This document shows positions 28,958 through 36,966 of a DNA stretch of 64,000 nt, piece after piece; within the stretch, counting starts at the first letter, position 1; each line of letters opens with the position of its first letter. The stretch spans positions 248,001 through 312,000 of the forward strand of contig NZ_JBFAKK010000006.1 of assembly GCF_040655735.1 (NCBI RefSeq). The letters are read 5' to 3'. The DNA comes from Phytomonospora sp040655735 (lineage in GTDB: Bacteria; Actinomycetota; Actinomycetes; Mycobacteriales; Micromonosporaceae). A model generated the notes under the pieces. That model ran no database searches. It was given only the letters and a program-made list of their open reading frames with translations, and was not told the origin of the DNA. The position numbers and the translations under genes are program-made.

Positions 28958-29788
28958 TCAGCGAGGGTCGAAGGCCGCGGCGAAGGTGACCTCCGCCAGC
29001 CGCCGCTGTCCTGCGACGTTGGGGTGGAAGTAGTCCCAGCGCGACACCTCGTCGGCGGTGAACTCGGTGTTGAACACGGCGTTGCCGTCGAAGCGGCAGT
29101 TCTCGCCGTACTCGGCGCACAGTTCGCCGAGCGCGGTGTTGTAGTCGAGCACCCGCTGCCGGACGTTCATCCGGCGCTGCTCGACGCCCGGCTCGGTCGA
29201 GGCGGGGTCGCCGAGCATCGTGCGGCAGATGCCGGCGTTCTTCCAGGTCTCGCGGGCGGGCGCGCTGTCCTTGTTCACCAGCCACAGGCGGTACAGGTCG
29301 GGGATGCTGGCGATGAAGACCTTCGTCTCGGGCAGGCCCCGCTTGATCGCCGAGAGGGCGGCGGACACGTTGGTGCGGTACTGCCGGGGACTGGTCATGC
29401 CGGCCTCGCTGTCGGCGCAGGCGTCGTTGGCTCCGATGAGGACGGTCACGTACTCGGCGCGCTGCTCGACGGTGTGGGCCGCCTGCGCGGCCAGGTCGGC
29501 TGAGGTCGCACCCGTCTCGGCGTTGTTGTGGCGGTTGTCCTCGATGGCCGGGTTGAGGGCCGAGAGGCGGCGGTAGTGGCCCTCGACGCGATCGCTGTCG
29601 CCGGTGCTCCACGAGCGGGCGGTGCAGTCGAAGTACCAGCCGCAGGAGTTGAAGCCCCTGCTGATGGAGTCGCCGAGGCCGGCGATCGAGGCCGGGAACG
29701 GCACCGGTTCCTCGGCCGCGGCGGGAGTCGTGCCCAAGAGGAGGAGTACTGCCGAGAGAGCGGCGAGCAGACCGTGACGTCGCACCAT
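28958..29788 (-). CDS. Secreted SGNH/GDSL lipase-esterase
   Basis: 276-residue exported hydrolase. A Sec signal peptide (MVRRHGLLAALSAVLLLLG, AAA cleavage near residue 25) precedes GLGDSISRG (nucleophile Ser), the VLIGANDAC block (Gly/Asn) and DYFHPNVAGQ (catalytic Asp/His). Several Cys pairs suggest disulfides outside the cell. Resembles actinomycete extracellular lipases of the SGNH type. Monocistronic, with no neighbour suggesting its substrate. Confidence 0.9.
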   Translation of the reverse strand: MVRRHGLLAALSAVLLLLGTTPAAAEEPVPFPASIAGLGDSISRGFNSCGWYFDCTARSWSTGDSDRVEGHYRRLSALNPAIEDNRHNNAETGATSADLAAQAAHTVEQRAEYVTVLIGANDACADSEAGMTSPRQYRTNVSAALSAIKRGLPETKVFIASIPDLYRLWLVNKDSAPARETWKNAGICRTMLGDPASTEPGVEQRRMNVRQRVLDYNTALGELCAEYGENCRFDGNAVFNTEFTADEVSRWDYFHPNVAGQRRLAEVTFAAAFDPR

Positions 29789-29916
29789 GTTGACCTCCCG
29801 AGAGGGATGCCCGTGCGCCGACGGACCCCACGACCAAGCGAGCCTGACAGGAGATTAGCCACATGTCGGACATCTGGTCTCAACTTCGTCGTTTCCCGAG
29901 CCCCGGCACGCGTGCG

Positions 29917-29948
29917 AAGAGGCGCGGTGGCTGCCCACCGCGCCTCTT
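29917..29948 (-). terminator. Terminator after Gfo/Idh/MocA gene
   Basis: Perfect 14-bp stem (AAGAGGCGCGGTGG / CCACCGCGCCTCTT) with a 4-base loop, seven bases beyond the minus-strand stop at 29955. Confidence 0.8.
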
Positions 29949-29954
29949 GAGTCC

Positions 29955-31052
29955 TCAGCCGCCGATGAGTTTCCCGACCGGTGAGGGCTTCTCGCATCCC
30001 GTGCGCAGCACGCTCTCGCGGCCGGCCGCCGCCGACTCGTCGATGGCGAGCATCGTGTCGAGCACGTGCGCGGCGAAGTCGAGTGAGGCCCGGTGCCCGA
30101 CGCCCGCCGCGATCGCGTCGGCGAGTTCGGCGAGGCCGATGCCGCGCTGGAATCCGAGGTAGCCGCTGGTGTGGGCGAGGGTGGTCCATTCGTCCTCGCC
30201 GCGGCGGCGGACGCGGGGGTTGCCGCCGAAGCCGTTGGGGTCGGGCAGGGTGATGGTGCCCTCGACGCCGTAGACCTCCAGGTGGGGAAGTTCGTGGGCG
30301 GGGACGTCGAAGGAGGTCACGAGTGTCGCCAGGCCGCCGTCGGCGAAGTTGAGGGAGACGCTGTAGTGGGTGGCGACCTCGACGGGGATCTCCTGTCCGG
30401 CCTTGACGCCTGAGCCGATGGTGCGGGTGGGGACGCTGCGCTGGGACTGGGCGGTGACCGACTCGACGGCGCCGAAGATCGCCACGAGGGCGGTGATCGG
30501 GTAGACGCCGATGTCGAGGAGGGGGCCGCCGCCGGGGGCGTAGAAGAACTCCGGATCCGGGTGCCAGGCTTCGGGTCCGGGAGTGGTGAAGAAGGCCGTC
30601 GCGGCGACGGGGCGGCCGATGGCGCCGCCGACGATGGCCTGGATGGAGGTCTGGAGTCCGGCGCCGAGGAAGGTGTCGGGGGCGCAGCCGACGCGGACGC
30701 CGGCGCGGGCGGCCTCGTCGCGGATGTGGTCGACGTCGGCGCGGTCGAGGGCGAGGGGCTTCTCCGACCAGACGTGTTTGCCGGCGGCGATCGCCGCGCG
30801 GGTGACGGTGGCGTGCACGGCGGGGATGGTGAGGTTGACGACGGCGTCGATGCCGGGGTCGGCGAGGAGTTCGTCGACGCCGGTGGCGAGGGGGATGGCG
30901 TGCTCACGTGCGGTGGCGGCGGCTCGTTCGGGGTCGATGTCCGCGCAGGCCGCGACGGTGATCCCGGGGAGGCGGGCCAGTGTGGACAGGTACTGGCCGC
31001 TGATGTTGCCGCAGCCGATGAGTCCTACGCGAAAAGGGGTTGGCTCGGTCAT
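29955..31052 (-). CDS. Gfo/Idh/MocA-family oxidoreductase
   Basis: 365-residue NAD(P)-dependent sugar/inositol dehydrogenase-like protein. The Rossmann motif GLIGCGNISGQYL is at the N-terminus, the EKPLAL motif (catalytic Lys) near residue 95, and GGGPLLDIGVYPITAL supplies the His-less DxGxY helix of one subfamily. Sugar unknown. ATG at 31052 chosen; an upstream TTG (31061) is in frame without a better ribosome site. Confidence 0.9.
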   Translation of the reverse strand: MTEPTPFRVGLIGCGNISGQYLSTLARLPGITVAACADIDPERAAATAREHAIPLATGVDELLADPGIDAVVNLTIPAVHATVTRAAIAAGKHVWSEKPLALDRADVDHIRDEAARAGVRVGCAPDTFLGAGLQTSIQAIVGGAIGRPVAATAFFTTPGPEAWHPDPEFFYAPGGGPLLDIGVYPITALVAIFGAVESVTAQSQRSVPTRTIGSGVKAGQEIPVEVATHYSVSLNFADGGLATLVTSFDVPAHELPHLEVYGVEGTITLPDPNGFGGNPRVRRRGEDEWTTLAHTSGYLGFQRGIGLAELADAIAAGVGHRASLDFAAHVLDTMLAIDESAAAGRESVLRTGCEKPSPVGKLIGG

Positions 31053-31148
31053 GAGTGGCAATGATGACCTTCGCCGGTGGGCGGCGCAAATACTTACGGT
31101 CCGCTAACACGGGGGGCGGTGGGAGCCGCAGGGGCAGATGATGGACGC

Positions 31149-32672
31149 ATGCGAGTGAGACCTTGGGCCGCGGCCCTGTCCGGGATCGTCTCCGCCGCCG
31201 TCGCCCTCGGGGTGGGTGAGCTGGTGGCGGCGTTGACCGGTGCCGCCGACGCACCGCTGGTGGCCGTCGGCGACCGGGTGATCAAGGCGACGCCGGAGCC
31301 GGTGAAGCAGTGGGCGATCTCGGTGTTCGGGACGGGCGACAAGCTGGCTCTGCAGATCGGCACCGTCGTCATTCTGGCGGTCGTCGCGGCGGGCGTGGGG
31401 ATCGCGGCCACCCGGAGGCTGGTCTACGCGGTCGCCGCGGTGGTCGTGTTCACGGGTCTCGGGGTGGCTGCCGCGGTGACGCGTCCGGGGGCGGGGGCGC
31501 TGTCGGCCGTTCCGTCGTTGGTGGCCGGTGCGGCCGCACTGGGCGCGGGCTGGTTCCTGTTGCGTCACGCGCCGCGCGTCGAGGGCGATGATGAGGCCGT
31601 CGACATGCGCGTCTACGGGCGGCGGCGGTTCCTGGTGACCTCGGTGGCCGCCGTGGGAGGGGCGGGCGTCGCGCTCGCGGTCGGCCGCAACGTCGGTCTG
31701 AGCACCGCCGCCGAGGAGGCTCGCGCGACGGTACGGCTGCCGGTGCCGGCGAGTCCGGCTCCGCCTCGCCCGGCGGGCGCGGACCTCAAGCTGCCGGGCC
31801 TGAGCGCCTTCGAGACCCCGAACGCCGACTTCTACCGCATCGACACAGCGCTGGTGACCCCCAACGTCCTTCCGTCCGGGTACCGGCTGCGGATCCACGG
31901 GCGCTGCGCCAACCCGATCGAGCTGACCTTCGACGAGCTCCTGGCGCGCCCGATGATCGAACGCGACATCACCCTCTCCTGCGTGTCGAACGAGGTCGGC
32001 GGCGGACTGGTCGGCACCGCGCGGTGGCTCGGGGTGCCGCTCGCCGACCTGCTGGCCGAGGTCCGGCCCGACCAGGGCGCCGACCAGCTCGTCGGCCGCT
32101 CCGCCGACGGGTTCACCGCCGGCGCGCCGACCGACCTGTGCCGCGACGGCCGTGACGCGATGCTGGCCGTCGGCATGAACGGCGAGGCGCTGCCGCTCAT
32201 CCACGGTTTCCCGGTGCGGATGCTCGTGCCCGGCCTCTACGGGTACGTCTCGGCCACGAAGTGGCTCACCGAGCTGGAACTGAGCTCCTTCGACGACTTC
32301 GACGCCTACTGGATCCCGCGCGGCTGGTCGACTCCGACGCCGGTCAAGACGGCCTCGCGGATCGACACTCCGCGCAAGTCCGCCAAGGCCGGGACGGTCG
32401 CCGTCGCCGGTGTGGCCTGGGCCCAGCACCGGGGCATCACGGCGGTGGAGGTCCGCGTCGACGACGGTCCCTGGGCGGCGGCCCGGCTGTCCGATGTGGT
32501 CTCCGGGGACACCTGGCGGCAGTGGGTCTACGACTGGCAGGCCTCGCCGGGCGAGCACCGGCTGACCGTGCGCGCCACCGACGGCGCCGGAGTCGTGCAG
32601 ACTGAACAGCGGACGCCGGTCGCGCCCGACGGGGCCAGCGGCTGGCACACGGTGAAGGTCACCGTGACCTGA
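31149..32672 (+). CDS. Membrane-anchored molybdopterin oxidoreductase (sulfite-oxidase family)
   Basis: 507-residue protein. Four hydrophobic helices (about residues 8-140) are followed by a short cytoplasmic loop, a fifth segment, and an extracytoplasmic oxidoreductase domain. SCVSNEVGGGLVGTARWLG carries the molybdenum-ligand Cys near residue 280 and GFPVRMLVPGLYGYVSATKW the cofactor pocket. A C-terminal Mo-co dimerisation domain (WAQHRGITAVEVRVDDGPW) completes it. RRRFLVTS resembles a twin-arginine element inside the chain. Actinobacterial YedY-like relatives; electron partner and substrate unknown. Confidence 0.9.
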   Translation: MRVRPWAAALSGIVSAAVALGVGELVAALTGAADAPLVAVGDRVIKATPEPVKQWAISVFGTGDKLALQIGTVVILAVVAAGVGIAATRRLVYAVAAVVVFTGLGVAAAVTRPGAGALSAVPSLVAGAAALGAGWFLLRHAPRVEGDDEAVDMRVYGRRRFLVTSVAAVGGAGVALAVGRNVGLSTAAEEARATVRLPVPASPAPPRPAGADLKLPGLSAFETPNADFYRIDTALVTPNVLPSGYRLRIHGRCANPIELTFDELLARPMIERDITLSCVSNEVGGGLVGTARWLGVPLADLLAEVRPDQGADQLVGRSADGFTAGAPTDLCRDGRDAMLAVGMNGEALPLIHGFPVRMLVPGLYGYVSATKWLTELELSSFDDFDAYWIPRGWSTPTPVKTASRIDTPRKSAKAGTVAVAGVAWAQHRGITAVEVRVDDGPWAAARLSDVVSGDTWRQWVYDWQASPGEHRLTVRATDGAGVVQTEQRTPVAPDGASGWHTVKVTVT

Positions 32673-32705
32673 CTCCGGCGCGGTTCGCCGCGCCCGGGAG
32701 GCGAC

Positions 32706-33674
32706 ATGGGCGAAGCCGCCGTGCCGTTCGCGTCCTCGGCGGATCTCGCCGAGAAGGACGAGACCTTCGAGGTCCTGGCCGACGGGGTGTACGCGCTGAC
32801 CGCGGAGGGCGACCCGAACGTGGGCGCCGTGGAGGGCGAGGACTTCGTGGTGTGCTTCGAGGCGCGGGCGACCCCGCTGATGGCCTCGAAGTGGCTGGAG
32901 CGCCTGCGGGAGCACACTGACAAGCCGGTGCGCTTCCTGGTGCTGTCGCACTACCACGCGGTCCGCACGCTGGGCGCCTCGGCGTTCGGCGCGGAGACCG
33001 TGATCGCGCACGAGCAGACCAGGCGCCTGATCATCGAGCGCGGCCTGGCCGACTGGGAGTCGGAGGCCGGGCGGATGCCGCGCCTGTTCAACGGGGCGGA
33101 CACGATCCCGGGCCTGACGTGGCCGACGGTGACCTTCAGCGAGGAGCTGACCATCGAGCTCGGTGGCGGCAGGGGCCGGCTGGTTCTGGGCCACCACGGG
33201 CGCGGTCACACCGCGGGCGACATCGTCGCGTGGCTGCCCGAGCAGCGGATCCTGTTCGCCGGCGACCTCGTCGAGGCGCGGGCGGCGCTCTACACCGGCG
33301 ACGCGTTCCACCGGCACTGGGCGGGACCGACCCTGTCGGCGGTGGAGGCGCTCGGCGCCGAGATCCTGATCGGCGGGCGCGGAGACGTCGCGCACGGCGC
33401 CGACGCGGTCGGCGCTGCCATCGACCAGACACGCAGTTTCCTGCACGTGCTGATGCGAGAGGTCGACGAGGCCGCCACCCACGGCGGCGGGCTGAAGGAG
33501 GCCTACGAGGCCGCCCACGCCGCGTTGGAGCCCCGCTACGGGGACTGGCCGATCTTCGAGCACTGCCTGCCGTTCAACGTCTCCCGCTACTGGGACGAGC
33601 GCTCGGGCCTCGACTGGCCGCGTGTATGGACGGCCGAGCGCGACCGTGAGGTGTGGGCGGAGCTGAAGGGCTGA
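32706..33674 (+). CDS. MBL-fold metallo-hydrolase with an altered metal motif
   Basis: 322-residue beta-lactamase-fold protein. The usual HxHxDH motif is replaced by HYHAVR (near residue 83), so the Asp and third His of the second metal site are missing. Downstream HGRGHTAGDIV and LFAGDLVEA keep the later ligands. Possibly mono-metal or non-hydrolytic. It ends two bases before the FAD monooxygenase start and probably forms an operon with it; the pair suggests aromatic catabolism or tailoring. Confidence 0.85.
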   Translation: MGEAAVPFASSADLAEKDETFEVLADGVYALTAEGDPNVGAVEGEDFVVCFEARATPLMASKWLERLREHTDKPVRFLVLSHYHAVRTLGASAFGAETVIAHEQTRRLIIERGLADWESEAGRMPRLFNGADTIPGLTWPTVTFSEELTIELGGGRGRLVLGHHGRGHTAGDIVAWLPEQRILFAGDLVEARAALYTGDAFHRHWAGPTLSAVEALGAEILIGGRGDVAHGADAVGAAIDQTRSFLHVLMREVDEAATHGGGLKEAYEAAHAALEPRYGDWPIFEHCLPFNVSRYWDERSGLDWPRVWTAERDREVWAELKG

Positions 33675-33676
33675 AC

Positions 33677-35227
33677 GTGGAGACGCCGGTGGTGATCGTC
33701 GGCGGTGGGCCGGTCGGCCTGACCGCGGCGTTGCTGCTGGCGCGCTTCGGCGTGCCGTCTGTGGTGTGCGAGGCCGCGGCCGAGCGGGATCCGGTCGGCT
33801 CCCGCTCGATCTGCACCCAGCGCGACGTCCTGGACATCCTGCACCGGGTGGGCTGCGGCCAACAGCTCGCCGCCGAGGGCGTCACCTGGACGCACGGCCG
33901 GACGTACCACCGCGACGTCGAGCTGTTCCGGATCACCTTCCCCGCCGGGGGTGAGGCGGGTTTCCCGCCGTTCGTGAACATCCCCCAGGCACGTGTGGAG
34001 AGTGTCCTGGAGGCCGCGGTGGCCGCCGAACCGTTGATCGGGCTGCGCTACGGGACCGCAGTGACCGGCCTGGCGCAAGACCGGGACGGGGTCGTCGTCT
34101 CCACGGTCGCCGGCGAGCTGCGGGCAACCCACGTCATCGGCGCCGACGGCTGCCACAGCGTCGTCCGCGAGGCGCTCGGGCTGCCCTTCGAGGGCGAGTC
34201 CTTCGCCGACCGCTTCCTCATCGCCGACATCCGCGCCGAGCTCCCCTTCGGGCCGCAGCGGCGCTTCCACTTCGATCCGGTATGGAACCCCGGACGGCAG
34301 GTCCTGCTGCATCCGCAGCCGGACTCGGTGTGGCGGATCGACTGGCAGGTGCCGGCCGGTTTCGACCTGGCCGAGGCGCGCGCGAGCGGCGAGGTCGACG
34401 CCCGGATCCGGCGCATCACGGGCGAGACGCCATACGAGATCGTGTGGCTGTCGGCGTACCGCTTCGCACAGCGCACCGCTGCGTCCTATGTGGAGGGCCG
34501 GGTGCTGCTGGCCGGCGACGCGGCGCACGTGATGACGCCCTTCGGCGCGCGCGGCCTCAACTCCGGCATCGCCGACGCCGAGAACGCCGCCTGGAAGATC
34601 GCCTTCGACCGGCTCGGCTGGGCCGGACCCGCCCTCCTCGGCAGCTACCACGACGAACGGCACGCCGCCGCCGTGGAGAACCTGCGCGTCACCGGCCGCA
34701 CGATGCGCTTCCTCGTCCCGCCCGACGAGGCCGCCATGGCCCGCAGACGGGAGGTCCTGGCACGTGCCGCCGATGATCCGGCGGCCCGCGCCGAGGTCGA
34801 CTCCGGGAAACTCTACGAGCCGTACTGGTACCTCGACTCGCCCCTGACCACCGCCTGGGAGGTGCACGGTTTCCCCACCGAGCCCGGCCTCACGCGACCG
34901 GTCGTCCCCGGCGTGCTGTGCCCCGACGCGCTGATGCCCGGCGGGAGGCTGCGCGAGCGCTTCGGCCCGGGCTTCACCCTCATCGGCACCGACCGGGTGC
35001 CGCCGGCGGTGGACACGCCGGTCCCGGTGGTCCGGCTGCGCCTGGACGACGCCGAACCGCTCGGGCCCCGGCCCGGGCGCGTGTGGGTGGTGCGGCCCGA
35101 CGGCCACCTCGCCGCCGTCCTCGACGACGCCGACTCCGAAAGCCTCGGCGCGGCGATCCGGCGGGCGCGGGGGTTCCAGGGCTCGCCCGGTGGATCACTG
35201 CGGGCTGCGACGGGCTCGCACCCTTAA
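33677..35227 (+). CDS. FAD-dependent aromatic monooxygenase (PHBH/RdmE type)
   Basis: 516-residue flavoprotein hydroxylase. The FAD-binding GxGxxG is VVIVGGGPVGLTAALLLARFG at the N-terminus, the DG motif is HVIGADGCHSVVRE, and the second FAD motif is VLLAGDAAHVMTPFGARGLNSG. A C-terminal thioredoxin-like domain (after residue 400) is typical of the phenol/resorcinol/polyketide hydroxylase group. GTG at 33677 is preceded by GAAGGG; a start at 33653 would overlap the MBL gene. Substrate unknown, probably a phenolic compound. Confidence 0.88.
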   Translation: METPVVIVGGGPVGLTAALLLARFGVPSVVCEAAAERDPVGSRSICTQRDVLDILHRVGCGQQLAAEGVTWTHGRTYHRDVELFRITFPAGGEAGFPPFVNIPQARVESVLEAAVAAEPLIGLRYGTAVTGLAQDRDGVVVSTVAGELRATHVIGADGCHSVVREALGLPFEGESFADRFLIADIRAELPFGPQRRFHFDPVWNPGRQVLLHPQPDSVWRIDWQVPAGFDLAEARASGEVDARIRRITGETPYEIVWLSAYRFAQRTAASYVEGRVLLAGDAAHVMTPFGARGLNSGIADAENAAWKIAFDRLGWAGPALLGSYHDERHAAAVENLRVTGRTMRFLVPPDEAAMARRREVLARAADDPAARAEVDSGKLYEPYWYLDSPLTTAWEVHGFPTEPGLTRPVVPGVLCPDALMPGGRLRERFGPGFTLIGTDRVPPAVDTPVPVVRLRLDDAEPLGPRPGRVWVVRPDGHLAAVLDDADSESLGAAIRRARGFQGSPGGSLRAATGSHP

Positions 35228-35243
35228 GACAAGCACCGTCCCC

Positions 35244-36212
35244 CTAAGACAGCGGAAGCACGCTGGTCGCCGAGGGGAACTCCAGCGACTCGCCCTCGGC
35301 GACGGGCACGCCGTCCGCGAAGGCGAACACCGCGACGTTCCCGCTGGTCTGGTTGGCCACGTAGAGGCGCTCGCCGTCCGGGCTCAGCGCGGCGTCGCGC
35401 GGCCAGTTCCCGCCGCAGCCCACGGTCGTGCGCAGCTCGAAGGGCGAGGTCTCGACGACCGCGATCGAGTCGTGCCCCCGGTTGGTGACATAGACCCAGC
35501 GACCGTCGGGCGAGGTCAGCACCGCGGCGGGGAAGTTCTCCACCTCGACGTTCTCCGGCAGCACCCGCAGGCGGCCCTCCGCGCTGAGCGTGCCCGTCCG
35601 GGCGTCCCAGCCGCAGCGGGTCAGCGAGTCGTCGAGCTCCCCGACGATGTAGGCGGTGTGCCCGTCGGGCGAGAAGGCGAGGTGGCGCGGCCCGGTGCCC
35701 GGCACACAGTCGAAGGCCCCGTGGCGGCTTAGCTCACCGTCGGCGAAGGAGTAGACGACGACCTTGTCGATGCCGAGGTCGACGGCCAGTACCCAGCGGC
35801 CGGAGGGATCGACGACGATCTGGTGGACGTGCGGGCCCTCCTGCCGGTCGGCGTTCGGGCCGGAGCCGATGTGCGCGATCGCCTCGTGCAGGGCGCCCAG
35901 GCCGCCGTCCTCGTAGACCGGCAGGACGCCGACGGTTCCGCTGCCGTAGTTCGCGGTGAACAGCCAGTGCCCGCCGGGATGCAGCGCGAGGTGGCACGGG
36001 GCCACTCCCCCGCTGGACTCCTCGCCCAGGACGGTCCCGTCGGGATGCAGGGCGAGGACGCCGCCGGTCACGTCGTCGCGTTCGAGGGCCGCGTACAGGA
36101 CGCGCCCGCCGGAGCCTGAGACCACGTAGGACGGACGGTCGGCCGCGACCACCCGGACGGCACCGTCTTCGACGAGGCCGACGCCTTCGCCGTAACCACC
36201 AAGAACGAGCAT
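35244..36212 (-). CDS. Lactonase-family (6-phosphogluconolactonase/Pgl-type) beta-propeller
   Basis: 322-residue seven-bladed-propeller protein with repeated S/D-PDG-x-x-x-Y/V-V-x-N strands (for example TSPDGRWVYVTNRG, LSPDGERLYVANQTSGNV). It contains EGPHVHQIVVDPSGRW, the Pgl/YbhE active-site strand. Probably cytoplasmic; no signal peptide. The start MLVLGGYG at 36212 matches the first propeller strand. Confidence 0.87.
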   Translation of the reverse strand: MLVLGGYGEGVGLVEDGAVRVVAADRPSYVVSGSGGRVLYAALERDDVTGGVLALHPDGTVLGEESSGGVAPCHLALHPGGHWLFTANYGSGTVGVLPVYEDGGLGALHEAIAHIGSGPNADRQEGPHVHQIVVDPSGRWVLAVDLGIDKVVVYSFADGELSRHGAFDCVPGTGPRHLAFSPDGHTAYIVGELDDSLTRCGWDARTGTLSAEGRLRVLPENVEVENFPAAVLTSPDGRWVYVTNRGHDSIAVVETSPFELRTTVGCGGNWPRDAALSPDGERLYVANQTSGNVAVFAFADGVPVAEGESLEFPSATSVLPLS

Positions 36213-36240
36213 GCGCAGATCGTACGGGACGTGCGGCCTC

Positions 36241-36966
36241 TCACGACCGGTCCTGCGCGGCCCGGCGGACCTTGAGCCACTCAAGGTCGCCGGGGGTGAG
36301 GACACGGGTGGCCAGCAGCCACTCGCACAGGGCACGGCGGGCGTCGAGCTCCTTCTCCAGTCCGAGGACGCCCGCCTCGACCAGGTCGAGACGGACCTGT
36401 TCGATGCGTTTGACCACCGTGGACTTCGCCAGCCGAAGCTCGTCGGCGATCTCCTGGTAGGTCCGTGGCCTGGGGTCGTAGTACGGGTAGGGGCGCAGGT
36501 AGCCGGCGGTCATCGCGACGAGCACCTCGCGGCGCCGGTCGGTCAGCTGCGGAAGCTGCGTGCGGGTGCGGTTCTCGTCGATGGGCGCGAAGATGTCGCC
36601 GGTCGGGTCGCCGGGATCCAGCCGCAGCACCAGCGCGTAGGTCCACGCCTCCCCCACCACCAGCACCGTCAGCGGCGAGGCGTCCACGGAACGGCGGCTC
36701 GGCGAGCCGTGCTCGGGAGCCACCGGCAGTGGCACGCCGAACCCGGCCGGGTCGACGATGTGCAGCGGCCGCTTGCGGCTGAGGTTGGTCACGGCCCAGC
36801 CGCTCCCGGTGGCCGACAGGCGCCCGGCGATCCGGCTGACGCCGAGGTCGGCGCTGTCCAGGCACAGGTCGCAGGAGGCGTCGCGGCCGAAGGTGAGCGC
36901 CTCGGCGGAGGTGAGCACCCGGCTGGTCCCGTCGTACTCGACGATCAGGTCGGCGAGACCGCTCAT
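36241..36966 (-). CDS. FHA-domain protein with C-terminal helix-turn-helix
   Basis: 241-residue regulator. Residues about 1-85 form an FHA-like domain (ALTFGRD..., DLGVSRIAGRLSATGSGWAVTNLS), which would bind phosphothreonine peptides. Residues about 140-205 hold a helix-turn-helix (TYQEIADELRLAKSTVVKRIEQVR). The ATG overlaps the TGA of the kinase gene (ATGA). The pair implies a kinase signal read by a phospho-dependent DNA-binding partner; target genes unknown. Confidence 0.85.
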   Translation of the reverse strand: MSGLADLIVEYDGTSRVLTSAEALTFGRDASCDLCLDSADLGVSRIAGRLSATGSGWAVTNLSRKRPLHIVDPAGFGVPLPVAPEHGSPSRRSVDASPLTVLVVGEAWTYALVLRLDPGDPTGDIFAPIDENRTRTQLPQLTDRRREVLVAMTAGYLRPYPYYDPRPRTYQEIADELRLAKSTVVKRIEQVRLDLVEAGVLGLEKELDARRALCEWLLATRVLTPGDLEWLKVRRAAQDRS

